Positions 1 through 7,740 of a stretch of 12,786 bases of DNA are shown here, in pieces. Each line of letters starts with the position of its first letter. Within the stretch, counting starts at the first letter, position 1. The notes beneath the pieces are model-generated. The model did no database searches. It saw only the letters and a list, made by a program, of their open reading frames with translations, and was not told the origin of the DNA. The position numbers and the translations under genes were made by a program. Origin of the DNA: JACPFV01 sp035526825 (GTDB taxonomy: Bacteria > Pseudomonadota > Gammaproteobacteria > Nevskiales > Nevskiaceae); assembly GCA_035526825.1 (NCBI GenBank), contig DATLBT010000118.1, positions 1 through 12,786 on the forward strand, in the 5' to 3' direction.

Positions 1-2855
1 AGGGGGATCATCGCCAGGATCGTCGATCCGGCCGTCATCAGGATCGGACGCAGGCGATCGCGCGACCCTTGCACCAGCGCGAGCTCACGGCTCATGCCGG
101 CAGCGCGCAACTGGTGCACATGGTCGATCAGCACCACGCCGTTGTTCACCACCACGCCCATGAGGACCAGCATGCCGATCATGGCCATGAACGAGAACGT
201 CGTGTTGGTCGCGAGGAAGAACCAGAACACGCCGACGAACGAGAAGAAGATGCCGGTGATGATCGCGGTGGGCGCGAGCACCGACTCGAACAGCGCCGCC
301 ATCACGATGTAGATGCACGCCAGCGCGAGCAGCATGTTGGTCTGCATCGTGGCCAGCGCTTCCTGGTCGTTGTCGAACGCCTGGCCGAATCCCCAGCTGT
401 AGCCGGGCGGTAGCTGCAGCTGCTGCATGAACTGGTCGGCGCTCTTGCGCGCGTCCTCGGCGGTGACCTTGTCGGCGGTGCCGAACTGGATCTTCAGCGC
501 GGTGCGGCGATTCTCGCGGCGAATGTCGCCGGGTACGTCGCCGATCGACAGCTCCGCCACGGCGTCGAGCGCAATGCGCTGGCCCGTCGCAGTGAGCAGC
601 GGCAGCTGGCGCAGTGCGTCGATGTCGGTGCGATCCTCGCGGCGCAGCTCGAGGATCATCTCGACCTCGCCGTCGTTGGAGCGGTACGGCCGCAGCGGCG
701 AGCCGCGCATCGCGCCGGCGACGACCTCGGCCACCTGCTGGCTCGACAACCCGTGCAGGCGTGCCTTGTCGCGATCGACCTTCACGCGCATTTCCCAGCC
801 GACTGCGCCGGCGTTGACGCGCACATCCGTCAGGCCCGGCACGCGCCGCAGCAACAGCACGACCTCGTTCGCGATTTCGCGCAGGCGCTCGCTCGACTCG
901 CCGAACACCTGCACCGCCAGCTGCTCGCCGCCGCCGCCTCGACCGCCCTCGAAGCTCGGCTCGCCGATCGGGATCTTGGGGAGGCCCTTGCGGATTTTTT
1001 CCTGTATTTCCTGCGGCGTCTGTGTGCGTTGCTCGTCCTCCTTCAGGTACAGCATGGTGAAGGCGCGGCCGATGTCGAAATAGCTGTAGACCTGCTCGAC
1101 CTCGAGCTCCTCCTTGTGCTGGAGGAACCAGGCCTCGATCGAATCGACTGAAACGCGCACCTTGTCGAGCGAGTAGGTGCTGTTCATGCGGTAATCCATG
1201 AACAGCCGCTTGTTGCCCGCCTGCGGGAACATGTCGACCTTCAGGCCGATTGCGAACGGCACCGCGACGCTCGCCAGCACCAGGCAGATGAACAGCCAGG
1301 TCTTGCCGCGATGCGCCAGCGTCCATTCGAGCAGCCGGCCATAGCGCGCAGCGAACGTTTTCATCCAGCCACTGTCGGCGGCCACCGTCGTGTGGATGCG
1401 CGTCGTCAGCTGCGGAATGAGCGTGATCGCGACCAGCAGCGATGCCGCGACCGAGATGCAGATGGTGGTGGCGACGTGCTGCAGGTAAAGCGTGATTTCA
1501 TCCTGCGAGCCGAAGATCATCGGCAGGAACACGATGGAGGTGCATAGCGTCCCGAGTGTCACCGCAAGGCCGACGGAATTGACGCCGTGCAGCGTCGCGC
1601 CAACCGGGTCCTCGGGATGCTCCGCCCGGCCCTTGAAGATCGCTTCGTTCACGACGACCGCGTTGTCGACCAGCATTCCGATCGACAGCATCAAGCCCAT
1701 CAACGACAGGATGTTGAGGCTCATGTCCAGGAAGAACATCGCCGCCAGCGTGATCACCAGCGCCAGCGGCGCCGAGATCGCCACGATCAGCGTGGTGCGC
1801 CAGTCGCGCAGGAACACATAGAGGATCAGCAGCGACAGCAGCGCGCCGATCGCGCCGGCCTCGACGAGGTCCCGCAGCGAGGTCCGCACCGAGCTGGCCT
1901 GGTCATCGAGCAGGATCAGCTTGGTGCCGGCCATCTCCGGCACACCCTTGATCGACTCGATCTCCGCCGATACCCGGTCCGAAGTCTCGACGAGGTTGGA
2001 TCCGGCTTCGCGGTACACGGACAGCCCCACCGCATAGCGCCCGTCGAGGTGTCGCTCATAGGTCTGGCGCGGCTGGGTGTAACGAATCGCCGCGACGTCG
2101 CCGAGCCGCAGGCCCTTGGCATTGATGACGAAATCCTCGACGTCCTCGAGCCGCATGAAGCGGCCTTCGGGCTTCACGTAATAGCGCTTGCCCGCTTCAA
2201 CCAGGTCGCCGGCGGCCAGCGCAAAGTTGGCCTGGCGCAGCGTCTCGCCGAGCGCGCGCACGTCGATGCCGTGCGCCGCGATGCGGTCAGCCGCAAGCTC
2301 GATGCGGATCTCCTTCTTCTCGACGCCTTCGAGATCGACACGCGACACGCCCTCGATGCGCTCGATGCGGCGCTTGAGGTTGCGCTCGAGCATGTCGTAG
2401 CTGTTCTTGAGGTCGCGGTCCGCCGACAGGCGGTAACGCAGCATCGGGATGTCGTTGGCGGCGAACTTGAAGACGTTAATGCGCTCGATGTCGGCGGGCA
2501 GTGAGGCGCGGATCGCGTCGAGCTTGTCGCGCGCTTCGACGCCCTTGACCGCCATGTCCTCGCCAATCTTGAAGCGGATCTCGATATTGGCGCCGTCGTC
2601 GCGCGAGGTGGACTCCATGTGCTCGATGCCGGACAGGGTCGCCAGCGCCTCCTCGACCGGCCGCGTGATGCGCCGCTCCACTTCCTCAGGCGTCGAGTTG
2701 CGGTAGGGCACGAACACGTTGAGGCCGGGGAACTCGATGTCGGGCAAAAACTCGAGTGGCAGCTGGCGCGCGCCCATGACCCCGATCAGCGTCAGGCACG
2801 CGAAGAACATGCACACCGTGACCGGGCGGTTCAGCGAGATCTCGGTGAGTTTCAT
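1..2855 (-). CDS. RND efflux transporter permease subunit (second of a pair), 3' end cut by window
   Basis: This gene encodes an inner-membrane proton-driven exporter subunit of the AcrB/HAE1-like RND superfamily. The frame is open from the ATG at 2855 to the window edge, giving 951 residues. The family usually has about 1,000-1,050, so the last membrane helices are missing. It begins MKLTEISLNRPVTV, the usual cytoplasmic start leading into TM1. TM2 lies near residues 330-350. The TM4 motif is GMLVDNAVVV, with D397 followed by N398. A Gly-rich loop lies near 637-645 (EGGRGGGGEQ), and TM10 carries GVVVNNGVVLID (N904, N905). The visible part ends in DRLRPILMTAGSTI, the typical RND signature after TM10. 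It follows the other RND gene by 19 bp, so co-transcription is likely. No Shine-Dalgarno sequence precedes the ATG; the upstream stretch is C-rich, so translation may depend on coupling. The substrate cannot be told from the sequence. Confidence 0.95.
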   Translation of the reverse strand, partial: MKLTEISLNRPVTVCMFFACLTLIGVMGARQLPLEFLPDIEFPGLNVFVPYRNSTPEEVERRITRPVEEALATLSGIEHMESTSRDDGANIEIRFKIGEDMAVKGVEARDKLDAIRASLPADIERINVFKFAANDIPMLRYRLSADRDLKNSYDMLERNLKRRIERIEGVSRVDLEGVEKKEIRIELAADRIAAHGIDVRALGETLRQANFALAAGDLVEAGKRYYVKPEGRFMRLEDVEDFVINAKGLRLGDVAAIRYTQPRQTYERHLDGRYAVGLSVYREAGSNLVETSDRVSAEIESIKGVPEMAGTKLILLDDQASSVRTSLRDLVEAGAIGALLSLLILYVFLRDWRTTLIVAISAPLALVITLAAMFFLDMSLNILSLMGLMLSIGMLVDNAVVVNEAIFKGRAEHPEDPVGATLHGVNSVGLAVTLGTLCTSIVFLPMIFGSQDEITLYLQHVATTICISVAASLLVAITLIPQLTTRIHTTVAADSGWMKTFAARYGRLLEWTLAHRGKTWLFICLVLASVAVPFAIGLKVDMFPQAGNKRLFMDYRMNSTYSLDKVRVSVDSIEAWFLQHKEELEVEQVYSYFDIGRAFTMLYLKEDEQRTQTPQEIQEKIRKGLPKIPIGEPSFEGGRGGGGEQLAVQVFGESSERLREIANEVVLLLRRVPGLTDVRVNAGAVGWEMRVKVDRDKARLHGLSSQQVAEVVAGAMRGSPLRPYRSNDGEVEMILELRREDRTDIDALRQLPLLTATGQRIALDAVAELSIGDVPGDIRRENRRTALKIQFGTADKVTAEDARKSADQFMQQLQLPPGYSWGFGQAFDNDQEALATMQTNMLLALACIYIVMAALFESVLAPTAIITGIFFSFVGVFWFFLATNTTFSFMAMIGMLVLMGVVVNNGVVLIDHVHQLRAAGMSRELALVQGSRDRLRPILMTAGSTILAMIP

Positions 2856-2856
2856 A

Positions 2857-2883
2857 GGGGTTAGGGATTGGGGGTTAGGGATT
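2857..2883. repeat. Telomere-like tandem G-tract repeat between the two RND genes
   Basis: The 13-nt unit GGGGTTAGGGATT occurs twice on the plus strand, at 2857-2869 and 2871-2883, with a period of 14. Its first four G-tracts (2857-2880) are separated by three-base loops TTA, ATT and TTA, which fits the classical G-quadruplex pattern. The genes are on the minus strand, so the G-rich strand is the template. The repeat covers the stop codon of the upstream RND gene (TAA at 2875-2877) and reaches to within two bases of the next start codon. Short G-tract repeats of this type are, as I recall, frequent in Xanthomonadaceae intergenic DNA. Confidence 0.85.
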
Positions 2884-5800
2884 AGGAGAAGGCACGACTT
2901 TTCCCGGACCCCTGACTCCGGATTCCTTTTTCTCCCTATCGAGGAGCGTGTACACGACCGGAATGACGACCAGCGTCAGCAGCGTCGACACGATCAGCCC
3001 GCCGATAACGGTGATCGCCATCGGCGCGCGCACCTCGGCGCCCTCGCCGCCGCCGATCGCCATCGGCAGCAGGCCGAGCACCGCGGTCAACGTGGTCATC
3101 AGGATGGGACGCAGGCGCGCGCGGCCGCCTTCGATCAGGGCCTCGGTCCGCGCCATGCCCTCTTCGCGCAGCCGGTTGACGAGGTCGATCAGCACGATGC
3201 CGTTTTTCACGACGATGCCTGCCAGCATGATCATGCCGATCAGCGCGATGACGTTGATCACCGAGCCGGTGAGGTACAGCGCGAGGACCGCGCCGATCAG
3301 TGCCAGCGGGATCGTGAACAGGATGACGAAGGGGTGGACCAGCGATTCGAACTCGCTCGCCATCACCAGGTAGACCAGGAACACCGCCAGCGCGAGCGCC
3401 AGCTGCAGCGAGCGGAACGACACTTCCATTTCCTCGCTCTGGCCGGCGACCTCGGCGACAACGCCCGTCGGCAGCGCGACCTCCCGGAGGATGCCCTGCA
3501 GGGCCGCGACCGCCTCGCCGAGGTCGCCGTAGACCAGGTTGGCCGACAGCACCACGACGCGCTGCTGGTCGAGGCGCCGGATCTCGGAAGGGCCCGAGCG
3601 CAGCGCCACTTCGGCCACCGCCGACAGCGTCAGCGGCCGCTCCGCGTCCGGATTGATGACCAGGTTGCGCACGGCGGCGATGCTTTCGCGATCCGATTCG
3701 CGGCCGCGCACCAGCACGTCGATCTCGCGGTCTTCGAGGCGGTAGCGGGTCGCGACCTGGCCCTGCACGGCGCGCGCCACGCGCGCGGCGAGCTCGGCGG
3801 TGTTGAGGCTCAGCGCGGCGGCGCGCTCCTGGTCGAACACGATCTGGAGTTCCGGATGGCCCGGCTTCAGCGAGGTCTCGACCTCGGTGAAACGGTCTGA
3901 CGCCAGCATGCGGGCGCGGACCTGCTCGGAAACGCGCTCGATCGCCACCAGGTCGTAGCCCGAAACCTCGATCTCCAGCGGGGTCTTCAGCGTGAACAGC
4001 GTGGGGCGCGTGAAGCGGTAAGTTACGCCCGCCAGGCCATCGAGCTTGGTGCGCAGCTCGCCCATCAGCTCACCTTCGGCGTCGTAGGCATCGGACTTCA
4101 GGGCGAGGTTCATCACGCCGAAGTTTTCACCGCCGGTATCGGCGCTGGTATCGAGCCGGTTGCCGGTGCCGGCGACCGAATAATTGGCGGCCAGGGCCTC
4201 GTGGCCGCGCACGGCTCCCGACAGCCGCTGCAGCACATCGTCGCTGCGCTCGAGCGGCGTGCCCGGGGCCAGCGTGACTTCCGTGCGGAACTCACCCTGG
4301 TTGAAGGGCGGCAGCAACTCGACGCCAATCCGGGTGAGCAACAGCAGCGACAAGGCGAACATCGCGCCGGCACCGCCGAGCACGACGCCGCGATGCTGCA
4401 GCGACCACGCCAGCGTGGGCACATAACGATTTTCCATGCCTTTGTAGCCGCGCTGCCAGCCGGAGGCCATCGGCTTCATCACCTTGCCCAGTGCCCAGGC
4501 CACGGCAGCGAAGGCCCACAGCAACGGCCGGATGATCCACGGAATGATTCGCTCGAACAGCCAGAAACGCGCCACGCCGAGGATCCAGCGGACCTGGCGC
4601 AGCAGCCAGCCGAGTGGCTTGAGCTTGGGACCGAGCACCGGCAGTTGCCGCGACGGCGCGCCGTGGCCTTGCATCGCCTGCGCGCGAGTGACCGCCGGGC
4701 GGCCCTCCGGCACGGCCTGCGTGCGCGACTCGCGCGCCACCAGCATCGGCGTCACGGTGAACGACACGATCAGCGAGAAGATCAGCGAGCCGGTAACGAC
4801 CAGCGCCTGGTCGGCGAACAGCTGGCCCGCGATGCCCTGCACGAACACCATCGGGAAGAACACGGCGACCGTGGTCAGTGTCGAGGCGGTCACCGCGGCG
4901 ACCACTTCCTGCGCGCCGATGACGGTGGCTTCGCGCAACGGCAGGCCTTGCTCGTGCTTGCGCGTGATGTTTTCCAGCACCACGATCGCGTCGTCGACCA
5001 GGAGGCCGATGGCGAGCGCGATGCCGCCCAGCGACATGATGTTGAGCGACGCGCCCCACGCGAGCATCACGTTGAACGTCGCGATCACCGAGATCGGGAT
5101 TGCGACCGATACCACCGCGGTCATCCACGCGTTGTGCAGGAACAGGTACAGCACGATGATCGCGAGGATGCCGCCCTCGATCGCCGCGCGCATGACCTCG
5201 TTGATGGCCTGCTTGATGAACACCGACTGGTCATACAGCGTGGTCACCTGCAGGTCGCCGGCCATCTGCTTGCGCACCTGCTCGACGCGCGCCAGCGCGC
5301 CCTCGGCCACGCCGACCGCGTTGGCATCGCCTTCCTTGTACAACGCGATCTCGACGGCTTCCTCGCCGTCGATGCGGATGATCGCCTCGCGCTCCTTGTG
5401 GCCGGCCCGCACTTCGGCCACGTCCTTCACGTAGACCGGCCGGTTCTGGCGCGTGGCAACGATGGTGTCGCGGATCTCGTCGAGATTCTGGAACTGGTTC
5501 AGCGTCCGCACGAGATAGCTGACGGTGCCCTCGTCAACGCGGCCGCCCGAAATGTTGGCGTTCTCGGCGCGCAGCCGTTCGGCCACCTGCTGGAGCGTGA
5601 GCCCGAGCTGCGAGAGCTTGGACAGGTCGACCAGAACCTGGACCTCGTCCTCGAGGCCGCCCGAGATCTTCACCGCGGCGATGCCGGGCACTCCCTCGAG
5701 CATCTTCTGCACCTGCTCCTCGGCGACGCGGCGCAGGCGCTTGAGGTCGGCCTCGGTCGCCATGCGCTTCACCGCCGGCGCCGCAGGAGTGGCGGCCTCA

Positions 5801-6261
5801 CCCTCGGCAGGCTTGGCCACCTCGGCCGGCTTCAGCGACAGGCCGAGGCGCACGATCGGATCCTGCGAAGGATCGAAGCGCAGCACGATCGGCCGCACCG
5901 CTTCCTTGGGCAGCACGAGCGCGTCGAGTTTCTCGCGCACGTCGAGCACGGCGAGATCCATCTCCGTGCCCCAGTTGAACTCGAGCGTGACGTCGCTGCG
6001 GCCGGCCTGCGAGCCGGAACGCACCTGGCGCACGTTCTTGACGATGCCGAGCGCTTCCTCGATCGGCTTTGAGAGCAGCGTCTCGATTTCGGTCGGCGCT
6101 GCGCCCGGCAGCTCGGTGCGGATCGTCAGCGTCGGGTACGAGAGGTTGGGCAGCAGCGTCACCTCGAGGCGCGACAGCGACACGAAGCCGAACAGCAGCA
6201 CGGCGATCGTGAGCATGGTGATCGCCACCGGCCGACGGGTGGAGAGTTCGATGATGCCCAT
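2875..6261 (-). CDS. RND efflux transporter permease subunit (first of a pair), 1128 aa, with large TM6-TM7 insert
   Basis: This is an inner-membrane RND (AcrB/HAE1-like) exporter subunit, 1128 residues, longer than the usual 1,020-1,050. It starts MGIIELSTRRPVAITM and runs into TM1 at about 12-30. TM2-TM6 lie at about 360-508. The TM4 motif is AIGLLVDDAIVVLEN (D423, D424) and TM10 has IVVKNGIVLID (K1019), so the full Asp-Asp-Lys proton-relay set known from AcrB is present. Two insertions explain the extra length: an Ala/Pro/Glu-rich linker at about 143-172 in the first periplasmic domain, and about 90 residues (about 512-605) between TM6 and TM7 that include a strongly hydrophobic stretch at 559-596. 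The last 20 or so residues are polar and Pro-rich and run into the repeat element at the gene end. A GGAG about 8 nt before the ATG supports the start. The gap to the adaptor gene is 14 bp. Substrate unknown. Confidence 0.96.
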   Translation of the reverse strand: MGIIELSTRRPVAITMLTIAVLLFGFVSLSRLEVTLLPNLSYPTLTIRTELPGAAPTEIETLLSKPIEEALGIVKNVRQVRSGSQAGRSDVTLEFNWGTEMDLAVLDVREKLDALVLPKEAVRPIVLRFDPSQDPIVRLGLSLKPAEVAKPAEGEAATPAAPAVKRMATEADLKRLRRVAEEQVQKMLEGVPGIAAVKISGGLEDEVQVLVDLSKLSQLGLTLQQVAERLRAENANISGGRVDEGTVSYLVRTLNQFQNLDEIRDTIVATRQNRPVYVKDVAEVRAGHKEREAIIRIDGEEAVEIALYKEGDANAVGVAEGALARVEQVRKQMAGDLQVTTLYDQSVFIKQAINEVMRAAIEGGILAIIVLYLFLHNAWMTAVVSVAIPISVIATFNVMLAWGASLNIMSLGGIALAIGLLVDDAIVVLENITRKHEQGLPLREATVIGAQEVVAAVTASTLTTVAVFFPMVFVQGIAGQLFADQALVVTGSLIFSLIVSFTVTPMLVARESRTQAVPEGRPAVTRAQAMQGHGAPSRQLPVLGPKLKPLGWLLRQVRWILGVARFWLFERIIPWIIRPLLWAFAAVAWALGKVMKPMASGWQRGYKGMENRYVPTLAWSLQHRGVVLGGAGAMFALSLLLLTRIGVELLPPFNQGEFRTEVTLAPGTPLERSDDVLQRLSGAVRGHEALAANYSVAGTGNRLDTSADTGGENFGVMNLALKSDAYDAEGELMGELRTKLDGLAGVTYRFTRPTLFTLKTPLEIEVSGYDLVAIERVSEQVRARMLASDRFTEVETSLKPGHPELQIVFDQERAAALSLNTAELAARVARAVQGQVATRYRLEDREIDVLVRGRESDRESIAAVRNLVINPDAERPLTLSAVAEVALRSGPSEIRRLDQQRVVVLSANLVYGDLGEAVAALQGILREVALPTGVVAEVAGQSEEMEVSFRSLQLALALAVFLVYLVMASEFESLVHPFVILFTIPLALIGAVLALYLTGSVINVIALIGMIMLAGIVVKNGIVLIDLVNRLREEGMARTEALIEGGRARLRPILMTTLTAVLGLLPMAIGGGEGAEVRAPMAITVIGGLIVSTLLTLVVIPVVYTLLDREKKESGVRGPGKVVPSPNP

Positions 6262-6275
6262 CGGGCGGACTCCGT

Positions 6276-7361
6276 CTAGTTGGCGGAAGTCGATTGCGCG
6301 GCGGCCGCGGGTGCGGCTGCGCCTTCGGCGTTCACCACGTGGACCTTGGCGTCATCCTTGAGGTTGGACTGGCCGGTGATCACGACCTGGTCGCCCGAAG
6401 CGAGGCCCTCGAGCACCTCATAGTTGTAGGAGTCCGAGTAGCCGACCTTGATCGCACGGCGGCGAGCCTTGCCGTCGGCGACAACGAACACCGACTGCGC
6501 GGCGTCCTCGGTGAGCACCGCGTCCTTCGGCACCAGCGTGGCGGCATCGCGGCGGTCATAGAGGATCTCGACGCGGCCAAACATGCCGGGCTTGAGTTCC
6601 TTCTGGGCGCCGTCCATCGCGACGGTGACCTTGACCGTGCCGGTCGCCGCGTCGACCACCGGGTTCACGCGCAGGATCGCGCCCTTGAAAGACTTGCCGG
6701 GCCAGGCGTCGACGGCCAGCGTTGCAACCTGCTTGGGCGCGAGCTTGTGGATGTCGCGCTCGGGCACGTAGATGTGCGCGTGCAGCGTGTCCATCTGCGT
6801 GACCTTGAAGGCCGGGCTGTTGGGCTGGATCGCGTTGCCGACCTTGATATAGCGCGCGGAGACGATGCCCGCGATGGGCGAGCGGATCTCGCTCTCGCGC
6901 AGCGTCAGCGCGGCAATGTCGTAAGCGGCCCTGGCCGAGTCGAGCGCGAAGCGCGACTGGTCGTAGAGCTCCTTGCTGATCAGGTTCTTTTCGTAGATGC
7001 GGGTGTTGCGCTCGAAGTTTTCGCGCGCCTTGTCGGCTTCGGCTTTGGCCCGCGCGGCCTCGAGCTTGAGACGGTCGGTTTCGAGCCGCGCCAGCACCTG
7101 GCCCGCGGACACGCGCTGGCCTTCCTCCGTGTGGATCTGCTTGATCACGCCGCTGGTCCGGGCCAGCACCGTGGCCTCGTCCTCGGCATCGAGCGTGGCA
7201 GTGCCGCGATAAGCGGCATCGATCGGGCCGGTGGTGACCTTGCCCACCTCGACCGGCACGGCGGTCTCTTCCTTTTTCTCCTCCTTCTTTTCCTGGCCGC
7301 AGGCGGAGAGGAGGGCGAGGGCGAGCAGCACGCTGCCGGCGCGAACGAACGAGTGGGTCAT
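6276..7361 (-). CDS. RND efflux periplasmic adaptor lipoprotein (membrane fusion protein)
   Basis: This is the periplasmic adaptor (HlyD/AcrA family) that couples an RND pump to an outer-membrane channel, 361 residues. The chosen ATG at 7361 gives a lipoprotein signal peptide with lipobox LSAC and Cys21 as the lipidation site. Longer in-frame starts would add an Arg/Pro-rich N-terminus ahead of the signal and are unlikely. Gly follows Cys21, which predicts no inner-membrane retention Asp signal. A Lys/Glu-rich spacer (23-32) follows. The two lipoyl half-motifs are at about 63-95 (TSGVIKQIHTEEGQRVSAGQ) and 160-190 (SPIAGIVSARYIKVGNAI). The alpha-helical hairpin between them (96-158) is short, the beta-barrel spans about 195-270 and the membrane-proximal domain about 275-345, ending in an Ala-rich tail. 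It lies directly upstream of both RND genes and presumably serves them. No outer-membrane factor gene is seen in the window. Confidence 0.94.
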   Translation of the reverse strand: MTHSFVRAGSVLLALALLSACGQEKKEEKKEETAVPVEVGKVTTGPIDAAYRGTATLDAEDEATVLARTSGVIKQIHTEEGQRVSAGQVLARLETDRLKLEAARAKAEADKARENFERNTRIYEKNLISKELYDQSRFALDSARAAYDIAALTLRESEIRSPIAGIVSARYIKVGNAIQPNSPAFKVTQMDTLHAHIYVPERDIHKLAPKQVATLAVDAWPGKSFKGAILRVNPVVDAATGTVKVTVAMDGAQKELKPGMFGRVEILYDRRDAATLVPKDAVLTEDAAQSVFVVADGKARRRAIKVGYSDSYNYEVLEGLASGDQVVITGQSNLKDDAKVHVVNAEGAAAPAAAAQSTSAN

Positions 7362-7388
7362 GGGACGCGGGTCCTGAAAGAGATGCGG

Positions 7389-7404
7389 CCGGCTCCGAAG
7401 CCGG
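7389..7404 (-). other. Small GC-rich hairpin between the secreted protein and adaptor genes
   Basis: A perfect 6-bp inverted repeat, CCGGCT and AGCCGG, flanks a 4-nt loop that reads TCGG on the minus strand. It lies in the 55-bp gap after the small secreted protein's stop (7417) and 28 nt before the adaptor ATG (7361). No T-run follows, so it is not a typical intrinsic terminator. It could be a processing or stabilising hairpin, or have no role. Confidence 0.4.
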
Positions 7405-7416
7405 ACGCGACGGATT

Positions 7417-7707
7417 CTACTTGGCGGCACGCACCGTAGCGGCCACGGCGTTGTTCGAACCAGCGGGCTGCGAGGCCTTGACCGCACGCGCCGCCGGCGG
7501 CAGCAGGGGCGCCCATGCGCGGACCGCAGCAGCGGCTTCGGCGCGGATCATGGCGATGGCCTCATTGCCCTGATGCGCAATCAGATGGCCGACCCCGGTA
7601 TCGCGCGACGGCGGGTCCAGCTTTTCGAAGGCCTGCGCGACCGGTGCAAGCACCATCGCCAAACCCAGTGCCGTCGCTTGCATCCCCTTCATCATGTTGT
7701 TGCCCAT
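7417..7707 (-). CDS. Small secreted protein of unknown function at the head of the RND operon
   Basis: I do not recognise this family. The 96-residue product starts MGNNMMKGMQATALGLAMVL and has a clear Sec signal peptide, with likely cleavage after APVAQA (residue 26). The mature part has about 70 residues. It begins FEKLDPPSRDTGVGHLI, then becomes Ala-rich and probably helical (50-77), and ends in a basic Ala-rich tail. The ATG at 7707 is fixed by a strong AAGGAG seven bases upstream (7715-7720). An upstream in-frame ATG at 7842 would give 141 residues but would bury the signal peptide, so I reject it. It lies 55 bp before the adaptor gene on the same strand and is probably co-transcribed. 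There is no cysteine and no lipobox. It could be a periplasmic accessory of the pump, but nothing in the sequence proves a functional link. Confidence 0.7.
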   Translation of the reverse strand: MGNNMMKGMQATALGLAMVLAPVAQAFEKLDPPSRDTGVGHLIAHQGNEAIAMIRAEAAAAVRAWAPLLPPAARAVKASQPAGSNNAVAATVRAAK

Positions 7708-7714
7708 CTCCGAA

Positions 7715-7720
7715 CTCCTT
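7715..7720 (-). promoter_or_regulatory. Ribosome-binding site deciding the start of the small secreted protein
   Basis: AAGGAG on the minus strand lies seven bases before the ATG at 7707. It is the strongest Shine-Dalgarno match in the window and sets the start just ahead of the signal peptide. Confidence 0.8.
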
Positions 7721-7740
7721 TGTTCTTGTGCGATCTCTTT

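Noticed and set aside
85..1326. A 413-codon minus-strand frame at the left edge
   Set aside because: It overlaps, in another frame, the second RND gene, whose own frame is open to the window edge and shows all family motifs; the Arg-rich composition is that of a shadow frame.
2857..2883. Telomere-like repeat as a sign of a linear replicon end or a CRISPR
   Set aside because: Only two units, lying between two co-directional genes, with no spacers and no terminal context.
2719..3900. A 393-codon plus-strand frame
   Set aside because: It runs antisense through two RND genes and the junction repeat, with composition typical of noncoding frames.
4201..6072. A very long plus-strand open frame (623 codons) opposite the first RND gene
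   Set aside because: It is full of His, Arg, Asp and Gln, as expected from the antisense of GC-rich codons, while the minus frame is an unmistakable RND protein.
6276..7487. Longer 403-residue form of the adaptor
   Set aside because: The added 42 residues are Arg/Pro-rich, overlap the end of the upstream gene, and would hide the lipoprotein signal.
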